DNA from: Leptospiraceae bacterium
GTDB taxonomy: Bacteria; Spirochaetota; Leptospiria; Leptospirales; Leptospiraceae
Assembly (NCBI GenBank): GCA_016711485.1
Contig: JADJSX010000023.1
Span: forward strand, 960,001-1,024,000
Reading direction: 5' to 3'
Length of the DNA stretch: 64,000 nucleotides
Below, piece by piece: positions 56,573 through 64,000 of this stretch; the first letter of the stretch is position 1, and every line of letters begins with the position of its first letter. The notes beneath the pieces are model-generated. The model saw nothing but the letters and a program-made list of their open reading frames with translations. It was not told the origin of the DNA and ran no database searches. Position numbers and translations under genes: made by a program.

Positions 56573-57339
56573 AAATAAAAATATATACTGAAGGTAATAA
56601 GAATAATCCACCAATTTTATTCCTACATGGATTTCCATTTGACCATAGGATGTGGAAATCACAAATCGATTTCCTGAAAAAGGATTATTATTGTATTAGT
56701 TATAATATTTTAGGAAATCTTGAAAAAAGTAAAAAATATATTCCAACTCCATTTGAATTTTTTGTAGATGATTTTTTTTATGTTGTAGAAAAAATAAAAT
56801 TAGGTAAATTAATAGTGTGCGGTCTTTCAATGGGCGGATATATAATATTGAGAGCATTAGAACGGAATATGGATATTTTTTCAAAGATTATTTTATGTGA
56901 TACAAGAACAGAAGCTGACACTAATGAAACAAAATTAAAACGAGTAGAAGGAATAAAAAAAATAGATTCCGTTGGTATTAAAAAGTTTTTAAAAGATTTT
57001 GCGGATAATACCATGTCCGATTTTACAAAAAAAACTAATCCTGAATTATATAAAAAGGCATTAAAAATTACAAAAGATAGAACAGCAATTAGCACGAAAT
57101 CAGCATTAATCGCAGTGCAAGGACGTACGGATACAACATCTGTATTGAGGACTATATCTATTCCTTCTCTTATTTTATGTGGAGAATATGATTCTATTAC
57201 TCCAATTTCCTCCATGGAATATTTATGTTCTCAAATTCCAACTGGAGAGTTTGTTAAAATTCCGAATGCAGGACACTTAGCTCCATTTGAAAATCCTAAA
57301 ACTGCAAATGAAAAAATTTTAGAATTTTTAAATAAGTAG
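56569..57339 (+). CDS. Alpha/beta hydrolase
   Basis: The 256 residues have the fold's triad: nucleophile Ser87 in CGLSMGGYI, acid Asp in LCGEYDSITP, and His in NAGHLAPFENP, with the oxyanion motif LHGFPFDHRMW near residue 20. The sequence is close to the esterase, lipase and 3-oxoadipate-enol-lactonase-like group, but the substrate cannot be told. It is co-transcribed with the Cys-cluster protein before it and the serine-hydrolase-like membrane protein after it. Confidence 0.9.
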   Translation: MKIKIYTEGNKNNPPILFLHGFPFDHRMWKSQIDFLKKDYYCISYNILGNLEKSKKYIPTPFEFFVDDFFYVVEKIKLGKLIVCGLSMGGYIILRALERNMDIFSKIILCDTRTEADTNETKLKRVEGIKKIDSVGIKKFLKDFADNTMSDFTKKTNPELYKKALKITKDRTAISTKSALIAVQGRTDTTSVLRTISIPSLILCGEYDSITPISSMEYLCSQIPTGEFVKIPNAGHLAPFENPKTANEKILEFLNK

Positions 57340-57354
57340 AGATTAAATATTATA

Positions 57355-59166
57355 GTGAAAAAATTAATCAAAGTATTATTCCTGAGTTTTGCGTTTATAT
57401 ATATACTTACGGTTAATTCTGTTTATGCACAAAAAAATTTAGGCTTCAAAAAAGAACAAATAGATTCCGTAAATGAATTAGAAGTTTTTGCTGATAATTT
57501 TTTTAAAGAAAAACAAACTAATATTGCTTCTACTCTAATCGTAATTTTCAAAGATAACAAAACTTTTTTTAAATCTTATCCGGAACATTCAAAGTCTTTT
57601 AGTGAACTAACGCAATTTGATTCTAGGGTTTTTAAAGAAATATTTATATTCATAGGAATTTTAAATTTGTATGAACAAGAAAAGTTAAATTTAAGAGGGG
57701 ATATTTCTAATTATAAACTGAAATACGATAGAAATTTCAAACAGAATATACTTGTTGAAAATGTTTTAACTCATACAACTGGAATTCAAGAAAATATTAT
57801 TTATCCGGATTTTGAAAAACAAAGAAGTTCGGACTATTGGAGTTTTAAACCATCATATAGGTATAGTGAACCAAATGAATTAATTGGTTATAGCGATGAC
57901 AACCTGTGGATACTTGAGTATATTTTAAAAGAAGTATCTGAAAAAAATCCAGATGAATTTATTACTAATTCCATTTTATCAAAATTAGACTTAGGAAATA
58001 CGAATTTAAAAAATTCTAAGTTATGGACAAACGGTAAGGATATTGAGAGGATAATTCCTACTTTTCTAAATCCAGAAGAAGTCACATCCAAATTATTATT
58101 AAAGTCGGATACTTGGAGAGAAATTTTTCAAGAGAAAATTCGTTTGGAAGATAAACTTCCAGGCTCAGTCACTGGATTTTTTGAGCACTATGAAAATAAA
58201 GTTTGGGGATATTCGAAGTTATACTTTTCAAACTCTACTACGGAAGAATTTATTTTTTTTCCGGAAAAAAAATCTGGAGTATATATATTTACGGGTTCTT
58301 ATAACCCAAGTTTGCGTCGAGATTTTGTTGCTTCATTTTTAGATCAATTTTTCCCTGTAGAAAAGAAAAAAATAAAACGAGATAAAAGTCCTGGATACTC
58401 TGAGTATCTTAAAAATTTTGAAGGGGAATACTCAGCAGTTCAAATTTCAAGTCATTCTTTTTCTAAGTTCAGGATGTATAACTCTGTAATTAAGGTTTTA
58501 CAAGAAAATGGGATGTTAATACTGCAATCAGGGAAAATGGAACCATACGGGGATTTAGATGGTCGACTAGAATTTATTGAGACAGATCCTTTTTTATTTA
58601 GATCACCAGACAGAGAAACATATATTTCTTTTAAAATGAACGAAGCGGGTGATGTAGAGTATCTGCTATCAGGATCTGGTCAACATGGGGTATATAAGAA
58701 GTTAACTTTAAGTGAGTCTACGTTATTTCAGGAAAACCTTTGTTTATTTTTTATTTCCTTCTATTTGATTTTTTTTATTTTATTGGTTGTAGAAATTCCA
58801 TATATTTTTGCTAAAAAAATTGCATACACTCCGAATCGAATTCGTCAAACGATTCAGATTTTACTTTGGCTGGAAAATGTAATTGTATTTAGCATATTTG
58901 GTAGCTTCTATTATTTTGTAGATTCATATCGACTAATGGAAAGTTATGATTATATTATAGAAGGAAATCCTTATGACTATACAATATTTACTTTACCGTT
59001 TGTATTTATTTTTGGAGTTAGTTTACTTACTTATTATACTCTTCGAGGTGTATTAGACAAACAACTTCATTTGTATAGACTAATTCAATTAGGATTGTTT
59101 TTGTTTGTCTCTCTGGGATTTGTTTATTGGTTGAGTTATTGGAATCTAATTGGATACGGATTTTAG
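57355..59166 (+). CDS. Serine-hydrolase-like (beta-lactamase fold) membrane protein, degenerate active site
   Basis: The 603 residues start (GTG) with a signal peptide (residues 8-25). The exported domain resembles class C beta-lactamase/serine-hydrolase proteins, with QEKLNLRGDISNYKL and VLTHTTGIQEN in the expected order. The SxxK motif that carries the nucleophile is not clean: the place reads DSRVFKEIF, and the YxN site reads YSDDN. So it may bind rather than cut substrates. The C-terminal 140 residues contain about four membrane segments. The operon continues from the hydrolase upstream, and the end overlaps the convergent DUF457 gene by 21 bases. Confidence 0.75.
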   Translation: MKKLIKVLFLSFAFIYILTVNSVYAQKNLGFKKEQIDSVNELEVFADNFFKEKQTNIASTLIVIFKDNKTFFKSYPEHSKSFSELTQFDSRVFKEIFIFIGILNLYEQEKLNLRGDISNYKLKYDRNFKQNILVENVLTHTTGIQENIIYPDFEKQRSSDYWSFKPSYRYSEPNELIGYSDDNLWILEYILKEVSEKNPDEFITNSILSKLDLGNTNLKNSKLWTNGKDIERIIPTFLNPEEVTSKLLLKSDTWREIFQEKIRLEDKLPGSVTGFFEHYENKVWGYSKLYFSNSTTEEFIFFPEKKSGVYIFTGSYNPSLRRDFVASFLDQFFPVEKKKIKRDKSPGYSEYLKNFEGEYSAVQISSHSFSKFRMYNSVIKVLQENGMLILQSGKMEPYGDLDGRLEFIETDPFLFRSPDRETYISFKMNEAGDVEYLLSGSGQHGVYKKLTLSESTLFQENLCLFFISFYLIFFILLVVEIPYIFAKKIAYTPNRIRQTIQILLWLENVIVFSIFGSFYYFVDSYRLMESYDYIIEGNPYDYTIFTLPFVFIFGVSLLTYYTLRGVLDKQLHLYRLIQLGLFLFVSLGFVYWLSYWNLIGYGF

Positions 59167-59691
59167 TTTTTTTGCAATTTTAAAAGTAATAAATACAAGA
59201 AATGAAGGAATCCAAATCCAGACAAATTCAGATTTTAAAACTCGAATTCCCGCTTCCGAAAAAAAGTTTTTGCCAATGGGCGATACTAAAATAGGCCGAA
59301 AGTCAAAAAAGAATCTCTCTGTCTTAAAAGGACAATATAGACAGACCCCTAAACCGCCGTTTGTCAAAGCATCTAGTAGAGCGTGTGAAACAGTGGAAAT
59401 AAAAAATACAATCCAGAGGACTATATATTCCTTGGAAAAAAAAGAAACAGAGCGATAGAATAAAAATAAAATAGGAATTGGCAAAAGAATAGAAAATAGA
59501 ATAGAATGAGTAATCCCTCTATGGCCTAACCAATGTGAGTAAGAAATTCCAAACTTAAAACTAATTACATCTAAATCTGGAATACAGGAACAAATTAATA
59601 CTAGAACATAAAATTTTATCTTTTCTGATTTTGAATTAAATAAGGTAGCTGCGGATACGGCTGCTATACCGTGTGAGAAAATGGTAGGCAT
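59146..59691 (-). CDS. DUF457/YdjM-family membrane protein
   Basis: The 181 residues have about four membrane segments and the family's metal-site motif HRGITHSILFS, with additional acidic and His residues (CIPDLDV, VSHALLDALTNGG). YdjM-type proteins are called inner-membrane metal-dependent hydrolases, though the reaction is not established. The start ATG directly follows the stop codon of the 484-residue gene upstream on the same strand, so the two are coupled. Confidence 0.85.
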   Translation of the reverse strand: MPTIFSHGIAAVSAATLFNSKSEKIKFYVLVLICSCIPDLDVISFKFGISYSHWLGHRGITHSILFSILLPIPILFLFYRSVSFFSKEYIVLWIVFFISTVSHALLDALTNGGLGVCLYCPFKTERFFFDFRPILVSPIGKNFFSEAGIRVLKSEFVWIWIPSFLVFITFKIAKKLKSVSN

Positions 59692-61146
59692 TTATCTAGA
59701 TTTGAATTTATTCACTAATTCTACTGAATTCGTTTCTGACATATGTCCAAATACATTTTCTGGGACAAAACGCCTGTAAACTTGCGCTCTTCTATGACCA
59801 AAAAATTTTGCTACATTGTCTCGCATATATTCTTCGATAGTGACAGGGTCATTGATTACTCTTTTTCTAGTTGATGCAGCATATTCAAAACAACTTTTAT
59901 AAGATTCACGTATGTTGGAAACACCTTTGGAGTAATTTATATAAGCATCAACACTGCTGGATTTTAAATCAAAGAACTTATCTGCCCAAAAATCTATAAT
60001 ATGTTTTTTGATTATACTTTCTGGAAGAAATTTTATAATTTTATTATTTTCTACATAGTGACAATATCCAAAATCTCTTCGTACTAGATCTTCTTGAATT
60101 ATATTATAAATTACGATTGGACCTATATGATAAAGGAAAGTATAAGTATCATCGCAAACGTCAGGAAAGTCCTTTGAAAATAAATTCGTGACCGCAAAAT
60201 CAAGTAATGTTTGTAGCATTTTGTTATATTTTGGTGCAGCAGAATGTCCCATATTTTTGCGCACCAATGCCGCAGCAAGATTGATGTGAACATTTTCAGA
60301 TGGGTTTAGAATGACAAAACTTGAACTGTAGAATTTTTTTTCTTCCTCTTTTAAATCACTCTTTTTAAGGAATAAAATATATGCATCGTTTCGATTCCAT
60401 TCTTTGCTCCCCTTGATAGTTGTATAATAAAAATCAGTTTCCTGTGAAGGAGCTTTTGTTTTTGCAGAACTAAGCCTTTCTGAAAGTTTAGGAATATTTG
60501 GAACATTAGGAGGGGGAGAAACTTGAGGTTGAATGTTCTTGAATAGACTTTCATACACATAATCTTTGTCGTCTTCATATATGAGGTTACTTACAAGTAG
60601 CCTTTTATCCGATTTTGAGGCACCAACAATATGACAGTCAAATATTGATTCAATTAACTTGAGCAATGCACGCGTGTCTTCGTTCAGAATATTTACCAAG
60701 CTCAAATTTTCTTTTTCAATTTTTTCGTAGAGTGGTCTCGTTATCGGATAAGTTGCAAAAACTTTTGACATTCCAATTACATTATTCCACGCAGTTTCAA
60801 CACCTTTTAAGAAGGAAGCTACGTGTTCATAAATAATTTTTAGTTTTACAAATTCTATTTCTTGCGACTTTAAATGAATCTCATCTGGAAATAATTCGGA
60901 GGATTGTTTTTCTACTTCCTCTTTCATCGCTTGCCCAACTAAACGTTGAATAAACTTAGAATAAAATATTTGAATTTCATTTAGTTGTGTTTGAATATCT
61001 TCTTTTTGGCTATCCACAATTTCTCTTGCTTCAGCAGAAATACTCGAATTAAAAAGCACAGCTCGAATGTTTTCAATCGAGCTAATATGCAATTGAGTCG
61101 TTATTGGAATATCAGTTAAAAATCTTTGTGGATTGCCCTTTACCAT
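59692..61146 (-). CDS. Hypothetical protein, 484 aa
   Basis: No family was recognised. The protein is soluble and helical, with a Pro-rich linker in the middle (VSPPPNVPNIPKLSERLSS, about residues 207-225) that separates an N-terminal helical domain from a mixed C-terminal domain. The C-terminus holds a basic segment (HRRAQVYRRFVPENVFG). It lies 4 bases downstream of ftsH on the same strand, so it is probably co-transcribed with it and could be a substrate or partner of the protease, but that is inference. Confidence 0.6.
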   Translation of the reverse strand: MVKGNPQRFLTDIPITTQLHISSIENIRAVLFNSSISAEAREIVDSQKEDIQTQLNEIQIFYSKFIQRLVGQAMKEEVEKQSSELFPDEIHLKSQEIEFVKLKIIYEHVASFLKGVETAWNNVIGMSKVFATYPITRPLYEKIEKENLSLVNILNEDTRALLKLIESIFDCHIVGASKSDKRLLVSNLIYEDDKDYVYESLFKNIQPQVSPPPNVPNIPKLSERLSSAKTKAPSQETDFYYTTIKGSKEWNRNDAYILFLKKSDLKEEEKKFYSSSFVILNPSENVHINLAAALVRKNMGHSAAPKYNKMLQTLLDFAVTNLFSKDFPDVCDDTYTFLYHIGPIVIYNIIQEDLVRRDFGYCHYVENNKIIKFLPESIIKKHIIDFWADKFFDLKSSSVDAYINYSKGVSNIRESYKSCFEYAASTRKRVINDPVTIEEYMRDNVAKFFGHRRAQVYRRFVPENVFGHMSETNSVELVNKFKSR

Positions 61147-61150
61147 ATTT

Positions 61151-63088
61151 TTACGTTAAAGCCGGATTTAATTCTCCATTAGATTTCGCTGATTTGGAAG
61201 TTTTTACGCCATCTCCGCCTTTTGGAGTATTTGGAGATACAATTGCCATTAACTCATCATGCGTAATTATTTCTTGAGAGAGAAGTGCTTTGGCGATTTG
61301 TTCTAATTTTTTAAAGTTCTTTTTTGCCAAATCCCTGCCTTTATTCAGGCTAGATTGGACGATAGATCTAACTTCCTCATCTATTAAAGCTGCAAATTGT
61401 TCGGAATAATACTTGTTAGACGCATGTCCCATATCTCTACCTACAAAAACTTGATCGTTTGCACCATTGTAATTTACTGTTCCCAATTTTTCCGACATTC
61501 CCCATTCACAAACCATTTTGCGTGCTATGTTAGTGGCGTGCTGAATATCATTACTAGAACCTGTTGAAGTATTGCCAAATTTTAATTCTTCTGCAATAAA
61601 CCCACCCATAGCCATCACTATTTGATCTAACCAGTAGTTCTTTGGGTGAATGTGTTTTTCCTCAGTGGGTAAAGATTGTGTTAATCCTAACGCACGACCA
61701 CGGGGGATAATAGTAACTTTGTGCACAGGCTCTGTATATGGTAAAAGTGTTGCTAAAATAGCATGACCTGCTTCGTGGTATGCAATCACCTCTTTTTCCT
61801 TTTCTGTTATAAAGAATGATTTCCTTTCCGGTCCCATCATAACTTTATCACGAGCATCTTCCAGTTCTTCTTGCGTAACTCTTTTTTTATTTTTACGTGC
61901 CGCTAAAAGTGCAGCTTCGTTAATAAGATTTGCAAGATCAGCACCTGTAAATCCAGGAGTTCCTCGTGCAATAGAATTGAGAGAAATATCACTAGTTAAC
62001 GGAACTTTCTTAGTATGGACATTTAGAATAGCTTCTCTACCTTTCACATCTGGTAAATCAACAATTACTTGTCTATCAAATCGACCTGGACGAAGAAGAG
62101 CAGGGTCAAGTACGTCCGCTCTATTTGTAGCAGCAATTACGATTACACCTTCGTTAGCCTCAAAGCCATCCATTTCTACAAGCATTTGATTTAAAGTTTG
62201 TTCTCTTTCATCGTGACCACCACCAAGACCGGCACCACGGAGACGACCGACCGCATCGATCTCATCAATGAAAATAATACAAGGAGCATTTTTTTTGCCT
62301 TGTTCAAATAAATCTCTAACACGTGATGCCCCAACTCCTACGAACATTTCTACGAAGTCGGAACCTGATATACTAAAAAATGGTACTCCTGATTCACCTG
62401 CGACTGCACGGGCTAATAAGGTTTTGCCTGTACCTGGAGGGCCGACGAGCAAAACACCTGTTGGAATTCTGGCTCCAATGGCTTGAAATTTTTTCGGATC
62501 TTTTAAAAAGTCAATCATTTCAGATAATTCTGTTTTTGCTTCATCGCAACCGGCTACATCTGCAAAAGTTATTTTTACTTTTGGATCCATATTCATTTTG
62601 GCTTTACTCTTTCCGAAGCTAAACGCTTTATTACCAGTTGACTGAATTTGTTTCATCATGATAAACCAGACAACACCAATAATTAAAAGCCATGGGATAA
62701 TCGCTGTTAAAGCATTTAAAAATCTGTTTTCTTCTGTAGATTTTGCAACAAAAGTCAAATTAGATTTTCGAAGTTTACCTAATACGTCAGTTGATAGAGG
62801 AGCAATAACTGTGCGGAATTGTTTTGTTCGTTTGTCTTTTGAGTCTTCAAACCAGCCTTCAATAAACTCTTTGTCTACCGTAACTAATTTTTTATTTTTT
62901 CCTTCTGAAGCGGTTATAATTTTTCCAATTGGTTTTATGCCATCGGCTGGCTCTATCATATTTAAAAAGTCTGAGTAGGAAATTTCCTCTACTTTGTTGT
63001 CTGCCCTTTCGCCTTTATATAGGCCATAGAGTACAAGTAAAATAATCAGGAGGATAAAACCTACCTGTTTGAGATTCTTATTAATCAT
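61151..63088 (-). CDS. ftsH: ATP-dependent zinc metalloprotease FtsH
   Basis: The start at ATG 63088 (MINKNLKQVGFILL) is preferred: GGGAG lies 7 bases upstream and the first membrane helix begins at once. A longer frame to 63175 adds an unlikely leader. The 645 residues hold two membrane helices around a periplasmic domain, an AAA+ domain (Walker A GPPGTGKT, Walker B IIFIDEID, second region of homology ATNRADVLDPALLRPGRFDRQ) and the M41 protease domain with HEAGH. It degrades damaged membrane proteins and short-lived regulators. It heads an operon with the 484-residue gene and the DUF457 gene. Confidence 0.97.
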   Translation of the reverse strand: MINKNLKQVGFILLIILLVLYGLYKGERADNKVEEISYSDFLNMIEPADGIKPIGKIITASEGKNKKLVTVDKEFIEGWFEDSKDKRTKQFRTVIAPLSTDVLGKLRKSNLTFVAKSTEENRFLNALTAIIPWLLIIGVVWFIMMKQIQSTGNKAFSFGKSKAKMNMDPKVKITFADVAGCDEAKTELSEMIDFLKDPKKFQAIGARIPTGVLLVGPPGTGKTLLARAVAGESGVPFFSISGSDFVEMFVGVGASRVRDLFEQGKKNAPCIIFIDEIDAVGRLRGAGLGGGHDEREQTLNQMLVEMDGFEANEGVIVIAATNRADVLDPALLRPGRFDRQVIVDLPDVKGREAILNVHTKKVPLTSDISLNSIARGTPGFTGADLANLINEAALLAARKNKKRVTQEELEDARDKVMMGPERKSFFITEKEKEVIAYHEAGHAILATLLPYTEPVHKVTIIPRGRALGLTQSLPTEEKHIHPKNYWLDQIVMAMGGFIAEELKFGNTSTGSSNDIQHATNIARKMVCEWGMSEKLGTVNYNGANDQVFVGRDMGHASNKYYSEQFAALIDEEVRSIVQSSLNKGRDLAKKNFKKLEQIAKALLSQEIITHDELMAIVSPNTPKGGDGVKTSKSAKSNGELNPALT

Positions 63089-63704
63089 TAAAATTCTCCC
63101 GTGAATGTTAGTTTTCTGATTTATCAAATAATTGCAAGATAAAATACAGGCTTTGGAAGAGCCATTAATCGTCAAAATTCAATATTTTTCAGTGATGAAG
63201 GTTAGACCTACCTAGGTTCATTCAGGATAAATGCCTAAGTATATAAGGTAGTATTTTAGAAAAACTATGTAAATCCCGCCAAAAGTCAAATAAGAGCTTT
63301 CGTGATCGTTAAAAAATTAGATTTGCAAGATTTTTTCATGGGCAGTATTTACATTTATTAAGTTTTGCACTATCGTTAACTGTCAATTTTTCTTTACCTT
63401 TAATAATTTAAATAACAGCATTCTACAAATTCTAGAATCGAGAAGTAACCGTAATGCTTTTTTATATACCATATACAAATGTAATCTCCATTTTAAAAAA
63501 GTTGGGTATTCCCAATTACCAAATTTAGAGACTTTTGGAGTTTGATTTTTATGAATAGAATAACTTCTTCTCATACACGCTCTATGACCTTTTTTATACA
63601 AATGGATATTTTTTTCAGTTATTGCCTAATATGTAAAAAAAATTCAGTTTATTGCGCACATTTTTGTTTTTTTCGACCTAGTAAATTAGTGAGGTAAAAC
63701 TTAA
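63089..63704. other. Divergent intergenic region with a repeat-like stretch
   Basis: No gene was recognised over about 616 bases. The stretch 63458-63605 includes ATATACC, GGGTATTCCCA and TTTTATACA, parts also seen in the element inside the DUF1499 gene. A minus-strand open frame here (63383-63601) looks like a by-product of the repeat. Promoters of ftsH (minus) and of the gene at 63705 (plus) must lie here. Confidence 0.5.
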
Positions 63705-64000
63705 ATGACCTACGAAGAATTTCTAAAAGAGAATCTGGAATCATTAAAAGAACATTTCTGGGGTATCGAGGCTAAAGGATACAAAAACGGAGTAACCGTT
63801 TCTACGAATAAAAAAGTATTATCCGCGCGAAAAAATCCTTTCATAGAGATTAATTCAACCCTCTTAATTCCAGAAAAATACTATCTCCAATTTCGTCAGA
63901 ATATTGTACGTCATGGCGGTGTTCGAGCGTATGTCGCATACCTTCTATTAAAATACAAAATCCATATCGCGAACGGACTTATTCCCACTTACTGCAATCA
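63705..64000 (+). CDS. Hypothetical protein, N-terminal part, runs off window
   Basis: An open frame starts at ATG 63705 and runs to the window end without a stop (98 residues visible). It begins MTYEEFLKENLESLKEHFWG, followed by a short beta/alpha region (GVTVSTNKKVLSARKNPF, then EKYYLQFRQNIVRHGG). GAGGT lies 8 bases before the ATG. No family could be assigned from this part. Confidence 0.6.
   Translation, partial: MTYEEFLKENLESLKEHFWGIEAKGYKNGVTVSTNKKVLSARKNPFIEINSTLLIPEKYYLQFRQNIVRHGGVRAYVAYLLLKYKIHIANGLIPTYCN

Noticed and set aside
63383..63601. 72-residue minus-strand open frame
   Set aside because: It contains fragments shared with the element in the DUF1499 gene and has no credible start context.
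1..64000. tRNA, rRNA and CRISPR arrays
   Set aside because: Both strands were read for cloverleaf ends, conserved rRNA blocks and regularly spaced direct repeats; none was found. Weak or unusual RNAs could be missed by eye.

Overview
The window is AT-rich bacterial DNA from a spirochaete, most likely Leptospira or a close relative in the Leptospiraceae. This rests on the leuC and leuD sequences, the many lipoproteins with spirochaete-type lipoboxes (a short hydrophobic stretch ending in Cys, with no strict LxxC), the large family-specific hypothetical proteins, and the class of Calx-beta and TPR lipoproteins. No rRNA, tRNA, CRISPR array or prophage was recognised.

Layout. 1-4.9 kb: end of a hybrid histidine kinase, a DUF1569 protein, a Gly-rich membrane protein, a zinc-free MDR oxidoreductase and a small lipoprotein. 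5.2-7.8 kb: leuC-leuD, then a secreted FKBP isomerase framed by two 114-bp palindromic repeats. 7.9-14.6 kb: a translationally coupled surface-protein pair, a small lipoprotein, a thioredoxin-fold protein beside a CASTOR/POLLUX-type channel, and a propeller-like lipoprotein. 14.6-25.7 kb: a DUF4956 membrane protein, a metallo-beta-lactamase/cyclic-nucleotide-binding protein, and a 2683-residue lipoprotein with a TolB-like propeller, TPR-like helices and two CHAT-like regions that seem to lack the catalytic His/Cys. 25.8-27.4 kb: CoA-disulfide reductase-rhodanese behind a CsoR/CstR-like operator. 27.4-37.5 kb, minus strand: one tightly packed run of ppa, an HME-RND metal efflux system (outer-membrane protein, adaptor, pump) and a complete Mla-type lipid transporter (STAS-permease, ATPase, MCE protein, PqiC-like lipoprotein). 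37.7-47.3 kb: HtrA protease, a vWA protein, a giant Calx-beta repeat lipoprotein and catalase. 47.3-49.9 kb, minus strand: fba-dapF and a small secreted protein. 50.2-52.1 kb: a DUF1499 gene broken by a palindromic insert, next to a decaying IS3-family element. 52.2-64 kb: hrpB, several family-specific hypotheticals, an alpha/beta hydrolase, a degenerate serine-hydrolase membrane protein, a DUF457 protein, ftsH and the start of an unknown gene.

The intergenic DNA is unusually rich in short (about 110-120 bp) palindromic elements with terminal inverted repeats. At least four families are visible. Some copies touch stop codons and may act as terminators, and one has disrupted a gene. Together with the dead-CHAT giant lipoprotein module, they are the least explained content of the window.
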